A stretch of 64,000 bases of DNA from positions 310,001 to 374,000 of the forward strand of contig CAJQUW010012890.1 of the NCBI GenBank assembly GCA_907163375.1, read 5' to 3'. The translations under genes and the position numbers were made by a program. Below, piece by piece: positions 11,900 to 24,825 of this stretch (positions within the stretch are counted from its first letter, which is position 1; every line of letters starts with the position of its first letter). The notes below the pieces were generated by a model, which did not search any database, was not told where the DNA came from, and worked only from the letters and a program-made list of their open reading frames with translations. The DNA is from Prostheceraeus crozeri. Taxonomy: Eukaryota > Platyhelminthes > Polycladida > Euryleptidae.

Positions 11900-13770
11900 T
11901 TCCCTAAATCAGTTGAAAGTGTTTTAAGTCGTAGCGATTCAATAGAGAATTCAATATGAATAATGCAGGGAGGGGGTAGGGGCGTCAAGATTATCTGAAT
12001 TTTTATAAATGATGTGGAAGGAGATATTTGTCAATTTCTTTCAAATTACTCCTTTCTGCTTGTACTTGTCCTTCACAGCAGTTTATCAAACATTCTAATA
12101 CTAGTAGCTATAGACTGAATCAAAATTCCATGTTCTAAAATTGAACTGTTATTAACTGTTCTAAATTCAAATTCTATCATGTCATCTCACCATTTAAGCT
12201 CATGAGATATTTTGAAAATGATGTTCAATTTTCTCTCTTCATCGGAAATAGTATATTTTTCCTCGAACAGGCAATGAAGTATTTTGATCATGTCAATAGT
12301 TGGTCTAAGTGTGGAGTATTCAGATGTTAATGCAAATGACTGCAGGTTTGAACTGTGACATCTTAGGGTCTGATTACTGCTTCATAGCGATATAGAGGTA
12401 GCATTGTTGAGGAAATATTTATTAATGAGACTGAATATTTCCATCAGATTTCGAGGCCAATGGTCATTGCTAGGGGCAAAGTGCTAAGGTTCAACTCACC
12501 AAGAACTCCAGCCTAGACCATGAAGCACAAGGACATTACTATGCGCTGTTTTTTCTTTTTGTTTTTTTGTTTCCGTAAATCCGCTTGGAACGAATTGTAG
12601 TCCCTGTGTAGACCTTCTTGGCCTACTCAATGCGTGCTTCTAATTATATCTAGCGACGGTGACTTGCGCATTTAACACAAATGTAAGCGTGCAAAGACGT
12701 GCATCATCAGTCACTATTGATACTGTGTTGTATCAATGTATTGTTGATATTGGATAGTGTAGTCACAGAGATAAATTGTTTTGTCTGTATTGTTTGGTCT
12801 AGAGATGACATTTTTGAATACTGATGGTCACGCCTAGAACTAGTGCCGAGGGGAAAAAGAAGATCAATTTTTCATTGACCGTATTGCAAATTCAAACCTG
12901 AATTCTGACGAACTAGAGATCATTGACATTGAACGTACACAGTCACTAATTTAGATCGTGAGGACTCGAGCGATGTGAATAATATATTTCCAATTGATGA
13001 ATTTATCACGGAGAAACATTGAGTCAAAGTCAAGTGCTGCTCACGTGGCAGATGGTCAGTCTTCAATGTGACAACGACAGCCCGTGTGTTCCCTAATACA
13101 ACTTTCCTTACGCATTGCGCGCGCTTGACCAATCACGCAAACCAAAGGGAGACATATCTCTCCACATATGTCTACCATTGCATACAAAGGCTGAGATTAG
13201 AATCGCGTCACCTCTAAAAAAACGGCGACAGACGAATCCATCTCTGTGAGTGCAGCATATAGCTATGAAATCACTAGTCTTCATGTCATTGTAGGAACAC
13301 AGTCACGTTCATTTTGATTCGATATGACCACTTTGGGCGCCGGGAATTGCAAGGGACTGGTCCTCCTTGCAACGTGGCTACACAACGTCTCATCAATATA
13401 AATAGTTCTTTCAAGATGCTGTATATGAGAAAAATCTTCGGTTTTTTGGAAGTTGATTTTGGACATTATTATACCAGAAGTGAACACGGTTTTAAGAAGC
13501 TATTGGGAATTCCTACAGTTACCGAAGTAAGCAGAATCTTACGTTGCAGCTCTCAAATATACTGGAAACTACATTGTGGACTGTGGAAATGGGTTCATTA
13601 AATCACTTGTCATTACTATCACCGTTATCTTTCAAATGCAGATCTGGAAATGACTTGAGGATATCCTGAACATATAGACAGCCTGAAAATGAACAGTAAG
13701 AATAGTGTCTATCAGACTATGCTGAGAATTTTCGCAATAATTCTTTAGCGATCAATGATTTTCACTTTGA
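11900..13770. other. Intron 2 sequence, no gene seen
   Basis: AT-rich, with scattered homopolymer tracts (for example the T-rich run at 12548-12570). No splice-bounded exon in a compatible phase, no RNA gene and no transposon protein was found. Confidence 0.45.
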
Positions 13771-14441
13771 GGCAGTGTTGGGTACGATTCGATTTTCGCG
13801 CGATTCCGAATCGTGCGACTCAGAGCACGATTAATCGAAAATTGAGCGATTCTGAATATTTTGAGATTCAGTGACTAGAAAGTTAATCTAGCTGGTGGTG
13901 TGGGCGGCCACGTTTTGAGAACGGATTATTGGACTTCACTTCTTTGAGTTAATTGACAGTGACATTCTCTTAAATTGTTGAAGCGTTATTTTATTCTGAA
14001 ACTGAAGAGATCATGACGACGTTTTTCCAAAAAGATGGCACACCACCTCATTGGGGTTCGAAATCAAACGTGAGGATTGGATAGATTGGACGATGTGGTC
14101 CAATCCTATTGCCAGCTAGGAGCCGATATCTGACACCTTATGATTATTTTCTGTCTCTCTAAAAAGAGGCCAACCAACAGCAATGAACTGTCAGAAAAGT
14201 CAACAGAAACAACATTTTTGGATGAAATCAGTGAGGGAAAATTTTAAGCAGAAAGTTTTTCGTGACATGCAATAAATTGGTTGACCTCCATAATATGAGC
14301 CTGGAATGACGCTTAACTTGATTTTTTTAGAAAGGCAAGCTCATGCAAAAATTCTGCTTCTTCCTCTACGGTATGAACGCAATATTAAATTTGTAATACT
14401 AAGAGTAAAGGAGAGGAAATGTGCCTTGACTGTTCATGAAA

Positions 14442-14636
14442 TTGAAAATTGTTTTGAAAGAAAGTCAAGTAATTTATTGTAAATTCGTACAAAAGGTTGG
14501 TCAATATATTTCGACTATTTATACCACAGCCGGATTTCTTGATAATGGCTATGGTATAAATAGTTGAAATATATTGACCAACCTTTTTTACGAATTTACA
14601 ATAAATTACTTGACTTTCTTTCAAAACAATTTTCAA
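14442..14636. repeat. Near-perfect 195-bp hairpin (inverted repeat)
   Basis: Arms of about 90 bp (14442-14531 and 14546-14636) differ at only about three positions and are separated by about 15 bp (GGATTTCTTGATAAT). The inner arm has CTATTTATACCACAGCC and the outer arm AGTCAAGTAATTTATTG. The inner part, with CCGGCTGTGGTATAAATAG and then TCGAAATATA on the minus strand, resembles the stem-and-CGAAAT words at Penelope-like element ends (compare 24270-24300). That relation is a guess. Confidence 0.85.
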
Positions 14637-15271
14637 CTGCGAGTAATACTTAACGAGAAATCTTGATTTGAAACCCGATTAGGACTTTTGAGTCACCCTG
14701 TACATCATGTGCTTGCACTATGAAGTATATTATTAATATTTTTATTTCTGAGTTTTGGTTCTTTCGGTTTTTATCAATCATATTTTTCGAACATGGCTTT
14801 AAGAGTGTATGTATTTGTCGTTTCTTCTATTAGTCCTGAAATAAGCATAATTATGCATCAATTAAATCAAATTATTAGGCTTATAACGTTCACAAAACAT
14901 TAGCAAATGTAATAGAGAGGCGTCCTCAGACTTGAACAATTTTCAGCACAAAAATTCCGCTACAGTCTTAGACACTGCATTTCGCCTTACAAAGATTCGT
15001 CAGCACGGATGGTAATGGCCCAGACCAGCCTAAAATATCTAGAACTGGAACTCTAAGATCTTTATGATTATCGGCATTCGACATAGCATTCGGAATTGCA
15101 CGACATAGCCAGGATAGATAAACACAGAGCAGCCGGTTGTAGTCCTTCAGCTTGCTCACAATTCCGAGCCTAAATGACGAGCCCTTGTGGGGAGAAAGCC
15201 GCAGCGTGTACTGTACTGCTGCCATGGAATTATTGTGTTTAGATAATTCAAGTCTAAGGACACATTTCTCC

Positions 15272-16203
15272 CGCATATCTTCTAATATACACCGGATCTC
15301 TAATATACGCCGGATCTCTAATAGACGCCGGATCTCTAATAGACGCCGGATCTGTAATAGACGCCGGATCTCTAATATACGCCGGATCTGTAATAGACGC
15401 CGGATCTCTAATAGACGCCGGATCTGTAATATACGCCGGATCTCTAATAGACGCCGGGTCTCTTCTAGTATACGCCGGATCTCTAGTAGACGCCGGGTCT
15501 GCAGCAGATATCCGATTTTGAGGTCTCGATACGCCTACACATGGACTGGCCTACACGAGAGCAATAATCAGCAGCACATTCTCTGATCTCAACTAAGTGC
15601 TTGCATCATTGTTTTGCATGGATTTCTTCGATCGAAGAGAAGAGCTCGAGGGAAGTTCTGATAAAATCAGCCAGTCATGAAATAGTACGTTTGACTGTTG
15701 TGCTAACGGCACAAGCTGATGGCACAAAATTTTAAACCATACATTATTATCCCAAGAATAAGACCCATCAAAGAACTGGAAATATTGACTGGTGTTGTGT
15801 GTGCCTACGAAAATAAAAGCTGGATGGATGACTCTCTGACTATTGATTGAACTTGAACTATTGATTGAACTATGATTGAACTCTCTGACTTGAACCGTTT
15901 CGTTGGCAAATTTTCTTTCTCGAAGAGACTAATGATATGGGATTCATTTAGATGTCATTACTCTGAATCAACGAAAGCCCATCTTCGTAAGTTGTCAATG
16001 GCATCAGTGATCACACCAACAATGCTAATAATAGGACCCACTTAATGTATAGCCAACAGTTAATATTTTAAGAAAATACTGACACCTAAATACAATGTTT
16101 CGTCACTGACATGAATTAATAAACGCCGGGTCTCTATTAAACGCCTGGCTAAAATCTTAGGGAAAAAACAGACGCCGGTGCGTTTAATAGAAGATATACG
16201 GTA
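15272..16203. mobile_element. MITE-like element, ATATCTTCTATTAAACGCC family, with expanded left end
   Basis: The right end inverted reads TACCGTATATCTTCTATTAA then ACGCACCGGCGTCTG. The left end reads CGCATATCTTCTAATATACA then CCGGATC. These are one terminal repeat. On the right the TTTAATAGA/ACGCC module appears about three times; on the left it has grown to a tandem array (15284-15500). Between them I see no coding sequence. Related ends of the type TACCGTATTTCCTCTAATAA occur at 23375 and 25834. It lies inside the hAT-like element 13773-16730. Confidence 0.65.
15284..15500 (+). repeat. 18-bp minisatellite, about 12 copies
   Basis: Unit CTCTAATAGACGCCGGAT with variants (AATATACGCC, CTGTAATAG, CTTCTAGTATA). 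Because 18 is a multiple of three, one frame stays open and gives a run of RISNRR peptides. This is a by-product of the repeat, not a gene. Confidence 0.9.
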
Positions 16204-16730
16204 TTCTATGCCCAGGCGAGCTGGCACTTTGCTATCTTCATAATTAGCAAATCTGCAAGTACAATTACTACCGGATATGTTCATAGTGTGCATGTTAAAC
16301 GTACGAGTAAATCAGGTATTAATACGCATTGTTATTAATTTACTTACATCATTTCAATGTGGAGATATAACATCATTGGGAGCTACTATGCTTGACTGTG
16401 CCTTCACAACATGTATGATTCGTATAAATGGTGTACCTGACCTATGGGAAGTTTTTATGGTTTAATGCTATGAAGAGCTCCCATAGAGATTTCACACAGC
16501 AACTGTGTCTAGCTATTTACATTATATCAGGAACAAGCATCCGCGCATTCAAATTATCTCAAACGATGAAAGAGTGAATAGAAACATTGTATTTACTTTA
16601 TCAAACAAATTTCATTGAGAAGTCACATTGGAAAAGAAATCGCACGATTCCTGGTTATTCAAGAATCGTGCGATTGATCGCGTCGCACGATTAATCGATC
16701 GTGCGGAATCGATTAACTACTCCCGCCAGT

Positions 16731-19700
16731 GCTTGGCGGTAATTTCGCAGATCTGATCTCCAGAGGAATCATGAAATAGGGCCGTGGTCCACTCTTATTG
16801 TTTAATGTCTCGCTTAGCAAATCTTGAAGATGCGAGAGGTCATGCATAGGTTTGACAAACCACATGTTTCAGCCGTTTCGACCACCGCTTGTTGGCTGCG
16901 GATGCTTAGTGTAGACTCCAGTTTTGTAGATCTCATCCAAGCAACTTACTTGCTTGTGTGCAAATATCTAAATATGTTTCAATGGGAGAAAGCTACAAGT
17001 TAGGACCTTCCATGAAACTATCTCCCATTCGCTGCAGTCTAATTGATCAATATGCTGTTATCTAGCTGTATTCCATATACTGTACTTTGCACATAACAAG
17101 CAAAGTTCTCTGACTATTATATTTCATTAATACTCTCGCTACTAATTAGTGTGCTTCAAGAAATCACTTCAATTATGTGTCTGAAAAAGTTTCCACTGTT
17201 GATTCTAGGCCTACTTATGTCTGATACAGACACGAGTTGACTTTATGACAGTTATATTCAGGGATGAGTCACTTGTTTGTTTCATTTTTGGGTTCACATA
17301 CAGGCCGAAGGGTGGAGTCCTATCATTTGATAAGACTCCGACTCCACAGCCCTGATTTTAGCAATTTCTCTTAAAGCCGTGAGAGACAGTTTTCCATTTT
17401 AGTACTGGTTCGAAACTCTAGCTCAGTGTGATGATTGAGAATGACCTTGATTATATTCATTAAAGCATTAAGACAACTTCGATCGCAATGCGGCGGAGGC
17501 ATTTAGCTGATGAAGACTGGTTTTCCATTTTCAAATGCGAAATTTGATGAAATGTTTTGTGAAAAACCATTGGTCTATCTGACAATGCCTTGTCTGACAA
17601 TGACTCTCACCTTATCTTGTTGTGAGAGTTTCAAGATTGGTGTTTGTCATGAACTTAAAACAAAATATTACATCATCAGAGGACGAAGTTTACTTACTGA
17701 GCATTTCAAAACTTTCAAACCTTTGTTCGTAAGATCTGACATCATTGACCTAGATCAGTCAACCGCCGGTTTCTGTGTGGTGAAGTTTTTATTATTTTCT
17801 TTCATAAGTAATCTGCTGGACTTATTGTTCTTCAATCTAAATGATGATGTTGCTGTATTAAGAACTCAGCAAACACACCAGTTTGATAAAGTTTGATCTC
17901 AATTGTGAACTTATTTGTTTTTTAGTTGATCGATTCCAACAAGAGTAAGTTGATATCACGTTTGTATGATTCACATCTCACGTTTGTCTTAATTGACTCA
18001 CAGCGCTCATTTGTTTGATGTTAACGGTTTGGGTTGATTTCTAACAAAATACATGCAGGTGTGATTTTGGTGAAATTTGGATGACTTTCTTCCATCAAGG
18101 ACAGAGAAGCAGCGACTCGTATATTTTAACCCTCATAACACCTTGCAGATTGGATGAACGATCTCAGTATGACTGAAAGTGGGCTGATCATACCCAGAAT
18201 GGAATAATTTTTGTCTCGCCCTTTACTGGGTGCATAGAACAGCACCGTGTAGTTCGAATTCGGTTTTCTTCATCATTTCTGTTCTCCAGAAACATTTTCG
18301 TTTTCAAAACTGTGTAGGCCTATATAACCTTATAAACAGGATTATTGTTCGGAAACATGAATACATATTGTGCAGCAATTTGCGCAAATGCACATCAAAC
18401 TTGGATTATAACACATCCCTGAAAATGTTCAGATACTGCTAGAAGATGCGCAGCATCTTCACGACATTGCATTCCTTTCGGTTGATTTCCGAGATGTTAT
18501 TTTACCAGGTTATTTTGTTTACAAGTTATTCTGTTGTCTGAGATTTTTAGCAAAAAGCGACTTATGAAGACAAATAGCAAAAATCGAAATTTTTCGTAGG
18601 ATCATTTAGGAACCATGAGTGAAATGAATAAATTAACTTTAGATTCGTATCTTCTAGAATCGAATCCCCCAGTATAAATACTCTTACAAGTTAATTGGTA
18701 GCCAATACTTGTGAAAATGATATTTTTATGAAGATAAACAAACTATAGTTTTAGAAAAGCGACGCTAACTTCAGATTTGCTTTCTCCGGCTCAAATTGAC
18801 TAGAAGCAATAGAAATTATGATGAGGTTTAATTGTAAATGTTTTTTAAAAATTGTTTGCTAATTTTGTCAATTTCTTACAATATTCAGGTTATGCTTACA
18901 GTGTAATGTTTTGTATCATTATAGTACCGCTTTTCAACCGGCATGCCTTAGGCGCGAGTCCTTAGACGCCTTAGGTTGTAGGGTTTAGCAAGATGGAGGT
19001 ATTGGGCAAACGCAGGGTTGCGGGTAGACTGGCTCGTTTATGCAGGCTATCCATTTGAGTGTCCTGAATACCAAGTTCACTGCCGCAGCACGTGTCCGAG
19101 CGCGGAATACTTCTCCACGAACAGTCAGTCGATCACTAGGAATAACCACTGATTTACTCAATTATGCCGTGTTAATTGAATGCGCGGACAACGTGTTTTA
19201 ATTTATCAAATCAATGAGAACAAATGTATGAATGTCAGCAATGGTGTCCTGAACGTGTTGTGGACAGCGAAGTGGACTGAAAGAAAAAGTCAATTCAAAT
19301 GGTGATGAATAATAGCAATTCATTGATTGCTTCCTGTAGCTATTTAAGTGAATTGATTGCTTGGCCCAGTTTTTTTGCGGTTCCTAACCACGTGCATGAT
19401 ATCCGTCCGTATTCCCAGATGTCGCTAAAGGTAGCACCAACTTTTCACAAGGATTTTGTTCAAAATCGAAGATCAGCTATTCCTGCAATATCCTTGGCTT
19501 AAAGTTGATACAGACAAATATTTAAAAATTCGAATTCCTTCATTTTCAAAATTCAAGTTTAAATTTGAATTATATTCCTACATACGTGGAATTGAACGTC
19601 ATTCCAACCGGTAAAATGACATTCAGTCGCGCTCCACTGCTGATCGAGTGAGCTTACGCATATTCTGGTCATCATTGAATCGATGTTGATGTATTGGATA

Positions 19701-20400
19701 ATGAGAAATCTTCATCTTGATTCTTTCTTTTAATAAGACTGAACTAGTCAATTTTGGAGCAATTAAATCTTTTTGCTTTTAAATTTCCGGAAGACAGGCT
19801 CATAGTCAAAATCAATATTTAATCATATCATATTCCGTATAATGAATAATGTATAATGAATCATATACTATTTCCGTAGATGAAATCCTTGCTGTCATAA
19901 AGAAAAATTTCAGTATTACATATTTTGAAGCCCCATCACAACAATGGCTTTATCTAAGTTTATCATACACCGATTAAAAAATATGCTGACTATGACAAAA
20001 CAAGAAAGTTCTAAATTAACTTTATTGAATTCCACGCGGTTCAACTGCAGTTATCCCGATATCGAACTTTTTGCGATTGCCTGTTGTGATGGAAATGGAA
20101 GAATTTCTTTACTTTTGTAACCAGCCGAACATTTTTGAGTGAAACGTTTGATTTACAATTCAACAAATAGAGATGGTTTTTGATTTTATCGCGTCAGTTG
20201 CATTCTAGCAAGAACATAAATTAATTTCATAACTTAAGCTAGCTGCATTTTTTAATTTATAAAAATAAGTCGATTGATTTTGGGTTTTCTATAGATCAAG
20301 TAAACACCATATATTACATATAAGTAGGCCGGTCCTACAGATTATTTTTTGTTCACTTAGTGACCAGGCGGGACCGGCGAAGTCGATTATAGTAACAATA
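16731..20400. other. Intron 2 sequence, no gene seen
   Basis: Apart from the hAT-like end at 17310-17356, I see no repeat family shared with the rest of the window. The longest open stretch (17510-17896, +, 128 codons) has no recognisable motif and no convincing splice sites. It is within what chance gives here. Confidence 0.45.
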
Positions 20401-20433
20401 TAATTGTATTGTTAATACTGGGGCTGGCCAAGC

Positions 20434-22404
20434 GGTAACGGAATTTCATTTTCACTGTTAACATGACTGCAACTCAGTCAATGAAGATTCATTTTTCTTT
20501 TGAAAAGTCATGTGTGACCCTTCGGTAGGCTCTTCAATGACACACAGAAAAGAATATTCGAGAAATTCATTTTCTTCAATGTGTGTCCATAAAACTGCTC
20601 GGTAACAGAATTTCAAAAAGGTAACATCACTTTTACAGGTATATAGCACATGGCTCATAACATGCTGTTCCATTATGAAAATGAGTATATGGTGAATGCC
20701 ATGCCGTTTTAGGGTTTGTAGACAATGTTATCACCAAATATTGTCCTAGTTGTGTTAATTAAATCCATTAATATAATAAAAAAATAATTGGTGCTACATG
20801 GTAACGGAACTTTAAATGCTCATAAAGTCTTATAACGGGATATGACTTCCCTTTTCTAATTTCTATCCTTACTCCTTATTACCACACCCATTTAACTTTC
20901 AAATAATTACATCATAGCTACATGCATAAATAGAAATGTTTCAGGGATTCCCAGCATTCAACAATTTGTGGAAAACAATCAAGGATGCTGATGATATCAT
21001 TTTTTTCATTTCATGTTGCCCAATGGTGGAACAAAATGAATTCATCCCTCTTACTGCAACCTATGAAATTATGTTCATCCACGGCCAACTAGAGGATAGT
21101 TGGCCGTGGTTCATCGTATATTGTCAGTATAATCAGGTAGCACATTAGGCCTACTGATCAAGGTATGGATGTATCAAATAGTCAAATAGACATTCAACTT
21201 GAGAAAATTATCTATTGCACGTGAATACACTTGTGATATATGACTGGGCTTATACACTGGACATTTGCACACACTGATTTATTGGGTGGTAAAAATGCAT
21301 ATCAATTAGTCCTCCCACCCTCACAGCTCTTTTGGGTCCCCTTTTACATTTTTCATGATTAAAAAGCAACCATCTATGTTTATTTTAGAACGTTATTCAT
21401 TACGGATATGATGACATTGACGGGAGCAAGCACTTTGATGTGGGAGTGTATGTTTGAAACATTTGAGATTTAAACGGCTTGATGAATGAATCGCAATCGT
21501 AACTAAGTTTGTTAACATGAATCTCGATAGCATTCAACATGACTACAGGATGCAGTGTTAGCGTGGTCATACAAAAACGTGGTCTTCTCCACAGTAGACG
21601 TTTCTGTGAAATTGGACGTTGGTCCTCATATTAAGGGTGCAGATGCTGAGCGAATGTACTTTAGGCAGTAGAAATAGAGACAGCAGCTGAATATTTGAAC
21701 TTAACTTAAACACAAATCCTACCTAGATATTCACCGCTTTGTGCATTTAATGTTGGACTAAGGAGTATAAGTGCCTACAGGAGACCTGAAGATTCCCACC
21801 TCACCCTGCACGATTATTTTAATCTTGACAATCTGTAAATCATATATTTCCACTGATGACTAACGTCAGAAATTATTCAGTAGTAGGCTATGTACCTACG
21901 TTACGCATAGTTACACAGACAGCAATGCATCCTTAATCATAGAGTTACATCATCTATATTTATTTGTTTTATTGTTACCTCAAATAACTTAATAATTTTG
22001 CTTTCCTAAATCAACAAAAGTATTGACTCAGTAGACCTACATCTAGGTGATAGCTATTGTTTTGCAATCTCAACCAAGAATGAAATTATCAATTCTGATA
22101 ATAAACGAAAATTCTCGTAGAAAGATGACATGTTAAATGGGTATAGTAATCGGGATAGAAACCAGCGAAAGAGAAGCTTTTATGTGATTTTATGACGATA
22201 AACATGTGAAATTCCGTTACCGGTAACAGAATTTCATAAAAATGTTACCTTATTTAACAATGAAAAATATCAAATTTTCGATAGCTGAATATACAACGTG
22301 TTAACATGCATCAAAACGCTTTCTTTCTGATGAAATTCAGTTACTAACACAAAAATGATTTTGAGTGACAACAAAAACATGGAAAATTTGGTAGCGGAAT
22401 TTCA
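20434..22404. mobile_element. Two-kb block marked by GGTAACGGAATTTCA words
   Basis: The word GGTAAC(G/A)GAATTTCA occurs at 20434, 20601 and 22222, with variants at 20800 (GGTAACGGAACTT) and 22390 (GGTAGCGGAATTTCA). It also occurs inverted at 22208, where the two copies meet as a palindrome (GAAATTCCGTTACC then GGTAACAGAATTTC). Sets of spaced identical words near both ends are typical of transposase-binding sites in large DNA transposons. A 12-bp perfect stem (CCACGGCCAACT/AGTTGGCCGTGG) lies at 21078-21108. No transposase reading frame survives, so the family is unknown. Confidence 0.45.
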
Positions 22405-22794
22405 ACTGCATAAATTTAATTCACCTACAAAAATGGGGTTCAAAGATTTTATGACTATATCACCTGTCATATAATTGCTAAGCATTATCAATTGATTATA
22501 CATCCACAGAGAAATAGATTTCCTCACATGAACATTGATGAAAATCAAGAGCTTGAATATTAGGCTTGATAAGTGACAAACGCGACGTCAAAAACATTTT
22601 TTTTCGCCAAACTTCAAACATCGACTACTATTGAACCACAAAAGATAGGACAAAATGAGACATGTTCTAGGAACTAGAGAATCAGAGCTTTTCAGAAGCA
22701 TGAAGGAGAAAAACATAACTTGAATTTCATTTTTCACTCGAAATGTTGACTTTGACGTAGCTAACTAACCCGTACTATATCAAATCTTTTTCCC

Positions 22795-22985
22795 TGTTTG
22801 AGGATTCACTAGTTATCTTATTGCTGACTTTCCCGTAATAAATCAGTGCTGAATTTCAGCAATATTTTCATGAATGGACTTTCCTGTAATGATTTTTTAG
22901 TTATTTCAGTACTGAATGTCATTGATATCTTCATTAATGGACTTTGTTGTGATGATTCATTAGTAATTTCATTACTATTTTTTCC
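22795..22985. repeat. Degenerate tandem repeat, unit about 65 bp, three copies
   Basis: The recurring elements are GACTTTCC(C/T)GTAAT, TTAGTTATTTCAGTACTGAA and TTCATTAATGGACTTT. Divergence between copies is high, so the array is old. Confidence 0.6.
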
Positions 22986-23012
22986 TGAAAATCCGTAGAT
23001 TCATTAGGCCTC

Positions 23013-23106
23013 AGCCACACTGAAAGCAAAGCAAGCAAGAGCGTCCCGAGCAAACGTATCTCCGCAAGCTATCAATCGCTCTCGTTTGCTTTGCTCGCAG
23101 TGTGGC
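23013..23106. mobile_element. Tiny inverted-repeat element, 94 bp
   Basis: The arms GCCACACTGAAAGCAAAGCA and, inverted, GCCACACTGCGAGCAAAGCA run about 30 bp each with a few differences. The 35-bp centre has no feature. Flanking TCA/AGG words may be remnants of a larger element. Confidence 0.6.
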
Positions 23107-23934
23107 AGTCTACAACTGCTGTAATGATGACTTTATATTTGCTGCTGAGGCCTCGGTCATTAATGAAACCGTACATGAATCATTACAGGGAACATGAATG
23201 AATCCTTCTTACTTTTTTGTACGGGTAGACACTAAGCTTACAAAACATGTCTTATTTACAAACTGATCGCTTTCAGAATATTATGATCATCACTGTGCTG
23301 TAGATCTTATTTCATTAGTTGACTACCACTGTAATGATGATGCATGATTATGATCTATAATAATCCAATACAGTTACCGTATTTCCTCTTGTAAACGACT
23401 CCCTCTAATAAACGCCGCACCTCTAATATCAAGAAAATTAGAAGAGATGTATATGTGTAGTACATATCTCTCTAGTATACATCTCTCATACATACTATCT
23501 ATATGTAGTACATATCTCGTCAATTTAGCTAAAAAACAAGGATGTACCGGTGTTATGCTATTCCTATTCTCCATTCACTTATTTCCCCCCGGAAAGTAAA
23601 AAGCTGACATTGATGTTCCGGGCCGGAAGATGAATCGTACAAGGAGATCGAGTCCTGCTTAGGAATGTGACGACAGAAAAGGCGGTGGCATGACAACGAC
23701 TTGATCGAATAAAGTCAGATCTGTTTTTATTCTCAGGGATGAGAACGGTATCGCCCTAAAGAAGGGTGTCAATGGTTGTCACCTTGAGAAATTTGTTGAT
23801 TGACTTTCAAACTTACTTTCCAGTAAATGCATAATTGGATGGCTAATGATTCTGTCTTGAACTGAAGTGATAGCTGCAATGAGAAGGGGGAAAATGAATT
23901 TCCAAAGGGGAAAATATAATAAGGCGAATTCTTG

Positions 23935-24312
23935 TGTGTAAGGGACGAATTCATGCGGTTCTGTCTACATTGGAAGTACAGTGCGTCCCTTACACACAAG
24001 AATTCGAGAGTACTTATTTTACAACAAATCCGCCATCTATGATCACAAGCTCATCTATCATGGCAGCCTCAGCATAGAAATTGTGTCACATGCTAAAGAC
24101 GCAGTAGATCTTCGTCTCAAAGAGGCACTCATAATTAAGACAGCCCAACCTGACCTGAACAGGCGTGATGAAGGACAAGATATCTGTACAGTGGTATATA
24201 CATGACATTTTGATTTTTGAAAACATTTTTATATAGCATTGTACTCCATTTGTAAATCTTTTCTACTCTATACTTTGAAAAGGGCTGTTACAGCCGAAAT
24301 ATAAGTATAAAA
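23935..24312 (+). mobile_element. Penelope-like element, 3' fragment with GIY-YIG endonuclease
   Basis: The reading frame carries CGSVYIGSTVRPLHTRIREY, a GIY-YIG motif with the downstream arginine, then HAKDAVDLRLKEALIIKTAQ, which has the glutamate and the E-A-L-I-I-K pattern of Penelope-like C-termini. It ends at 24205. The following 3' UTR has the characteristic GGGCTGTTACAGCCGAAAT stem word. Only the end of the element is present; no reverse transcriptase was seen. It is an old, heavily truncated copy. Confidence 0.75.
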
Positions 24313-24825
24313 TTAACTCATCGAGTTATCAATCAAGCAGCCTCGGCTACATAGACGAATTTGTCTTACCTCGTTAGATTTAATAATAATGCTGCTCAGA
24401 GAGAATTTTGATATTTTAATATATTTTTTCAAATGGCAACCATTAACTTGCTTGCGCAGTCTCTTTCCATTGCTGGCAATGTAGTAAGTGTTCCTACCTC
24501 TCACATTCTCAATGGTGTACACACTTGTACTCCATGTAGCTTCTAGCTTACCACCTTTTCGGTCGTCCTTTTTCTTGTTTCTTAAAAGTACTTTTTCGAG
24601 GGGTAAATCAAAGTATGCGGAAAATGCATATGCTAATTATGTCAAGATATTCTGTTTCTTGTGGGTAAATACATCACATACAAAACTCGAGTCTATGTTT
24701 CCTCCCGGAAAATTAAAGATTGGTGGAATTAAGCATCATAACATCGGGTAGTTTTGGCCCAACGTAACTGGCATTCTTGACCCTTTGGCTGCGGTGCTAT
24801 TTCATTTACCTACCGAATTTCACTG

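Larger units (their letters stand above)
13773..16730. mobile_element. hAT-like inverted termini with AATCGTGCGATT words
   Basis: The left end reads CAGTGTTGGGTACGATTCGA; the right end, inverted, reads CACTGGCGGGAGTAGTTAAT. Just inside both ends are repeated palindromic words (CGATTCCGAATCGTGCG on the left, AATCGTGCGATTGATCGCG on the right, and GCACGATTAATCGA on both). CAGTGTTGGG-type ends are common in hAT non-autonomous elements. The 3-kb interior holds a long hairpin (14442-14636) and another element (15272-16203), so it is nested. Confidence 0.45.
11780..17356. mobile_element. Possible hAT-type terminal repeats facing each other
   Basis: CAGGGATACGGAGTCCTATC at 11780 and, inverted, CAGGGCTGTGGAGTCGGAGT ending at about 17356 both resemble hAT ends of the CAGGGCTGTGGAGTCGG type. 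Both continue with TATCA, TTTGATA and GACTCC words. They may be the two ends of one element later filled by other insertions, or ends of two separate copies. No transposase was seen between them. Confidence 0.35.

Noticed and set aside
15152-15586. 144-codon plus-strand frame with RRISNRR repeats
   Set aside because: It is produced by the 18-bp tandem expansion in a transposon end; 18 is a multiple of three, so a frame stays open.
17510-17896. 128-codon open stretch as a possible gene
   Set aside because: It has no recognisable domain, no convincing splice sites and no compatible phase with the neighbouring exons. A few stretches of this length are expected by chance in 64 kb.
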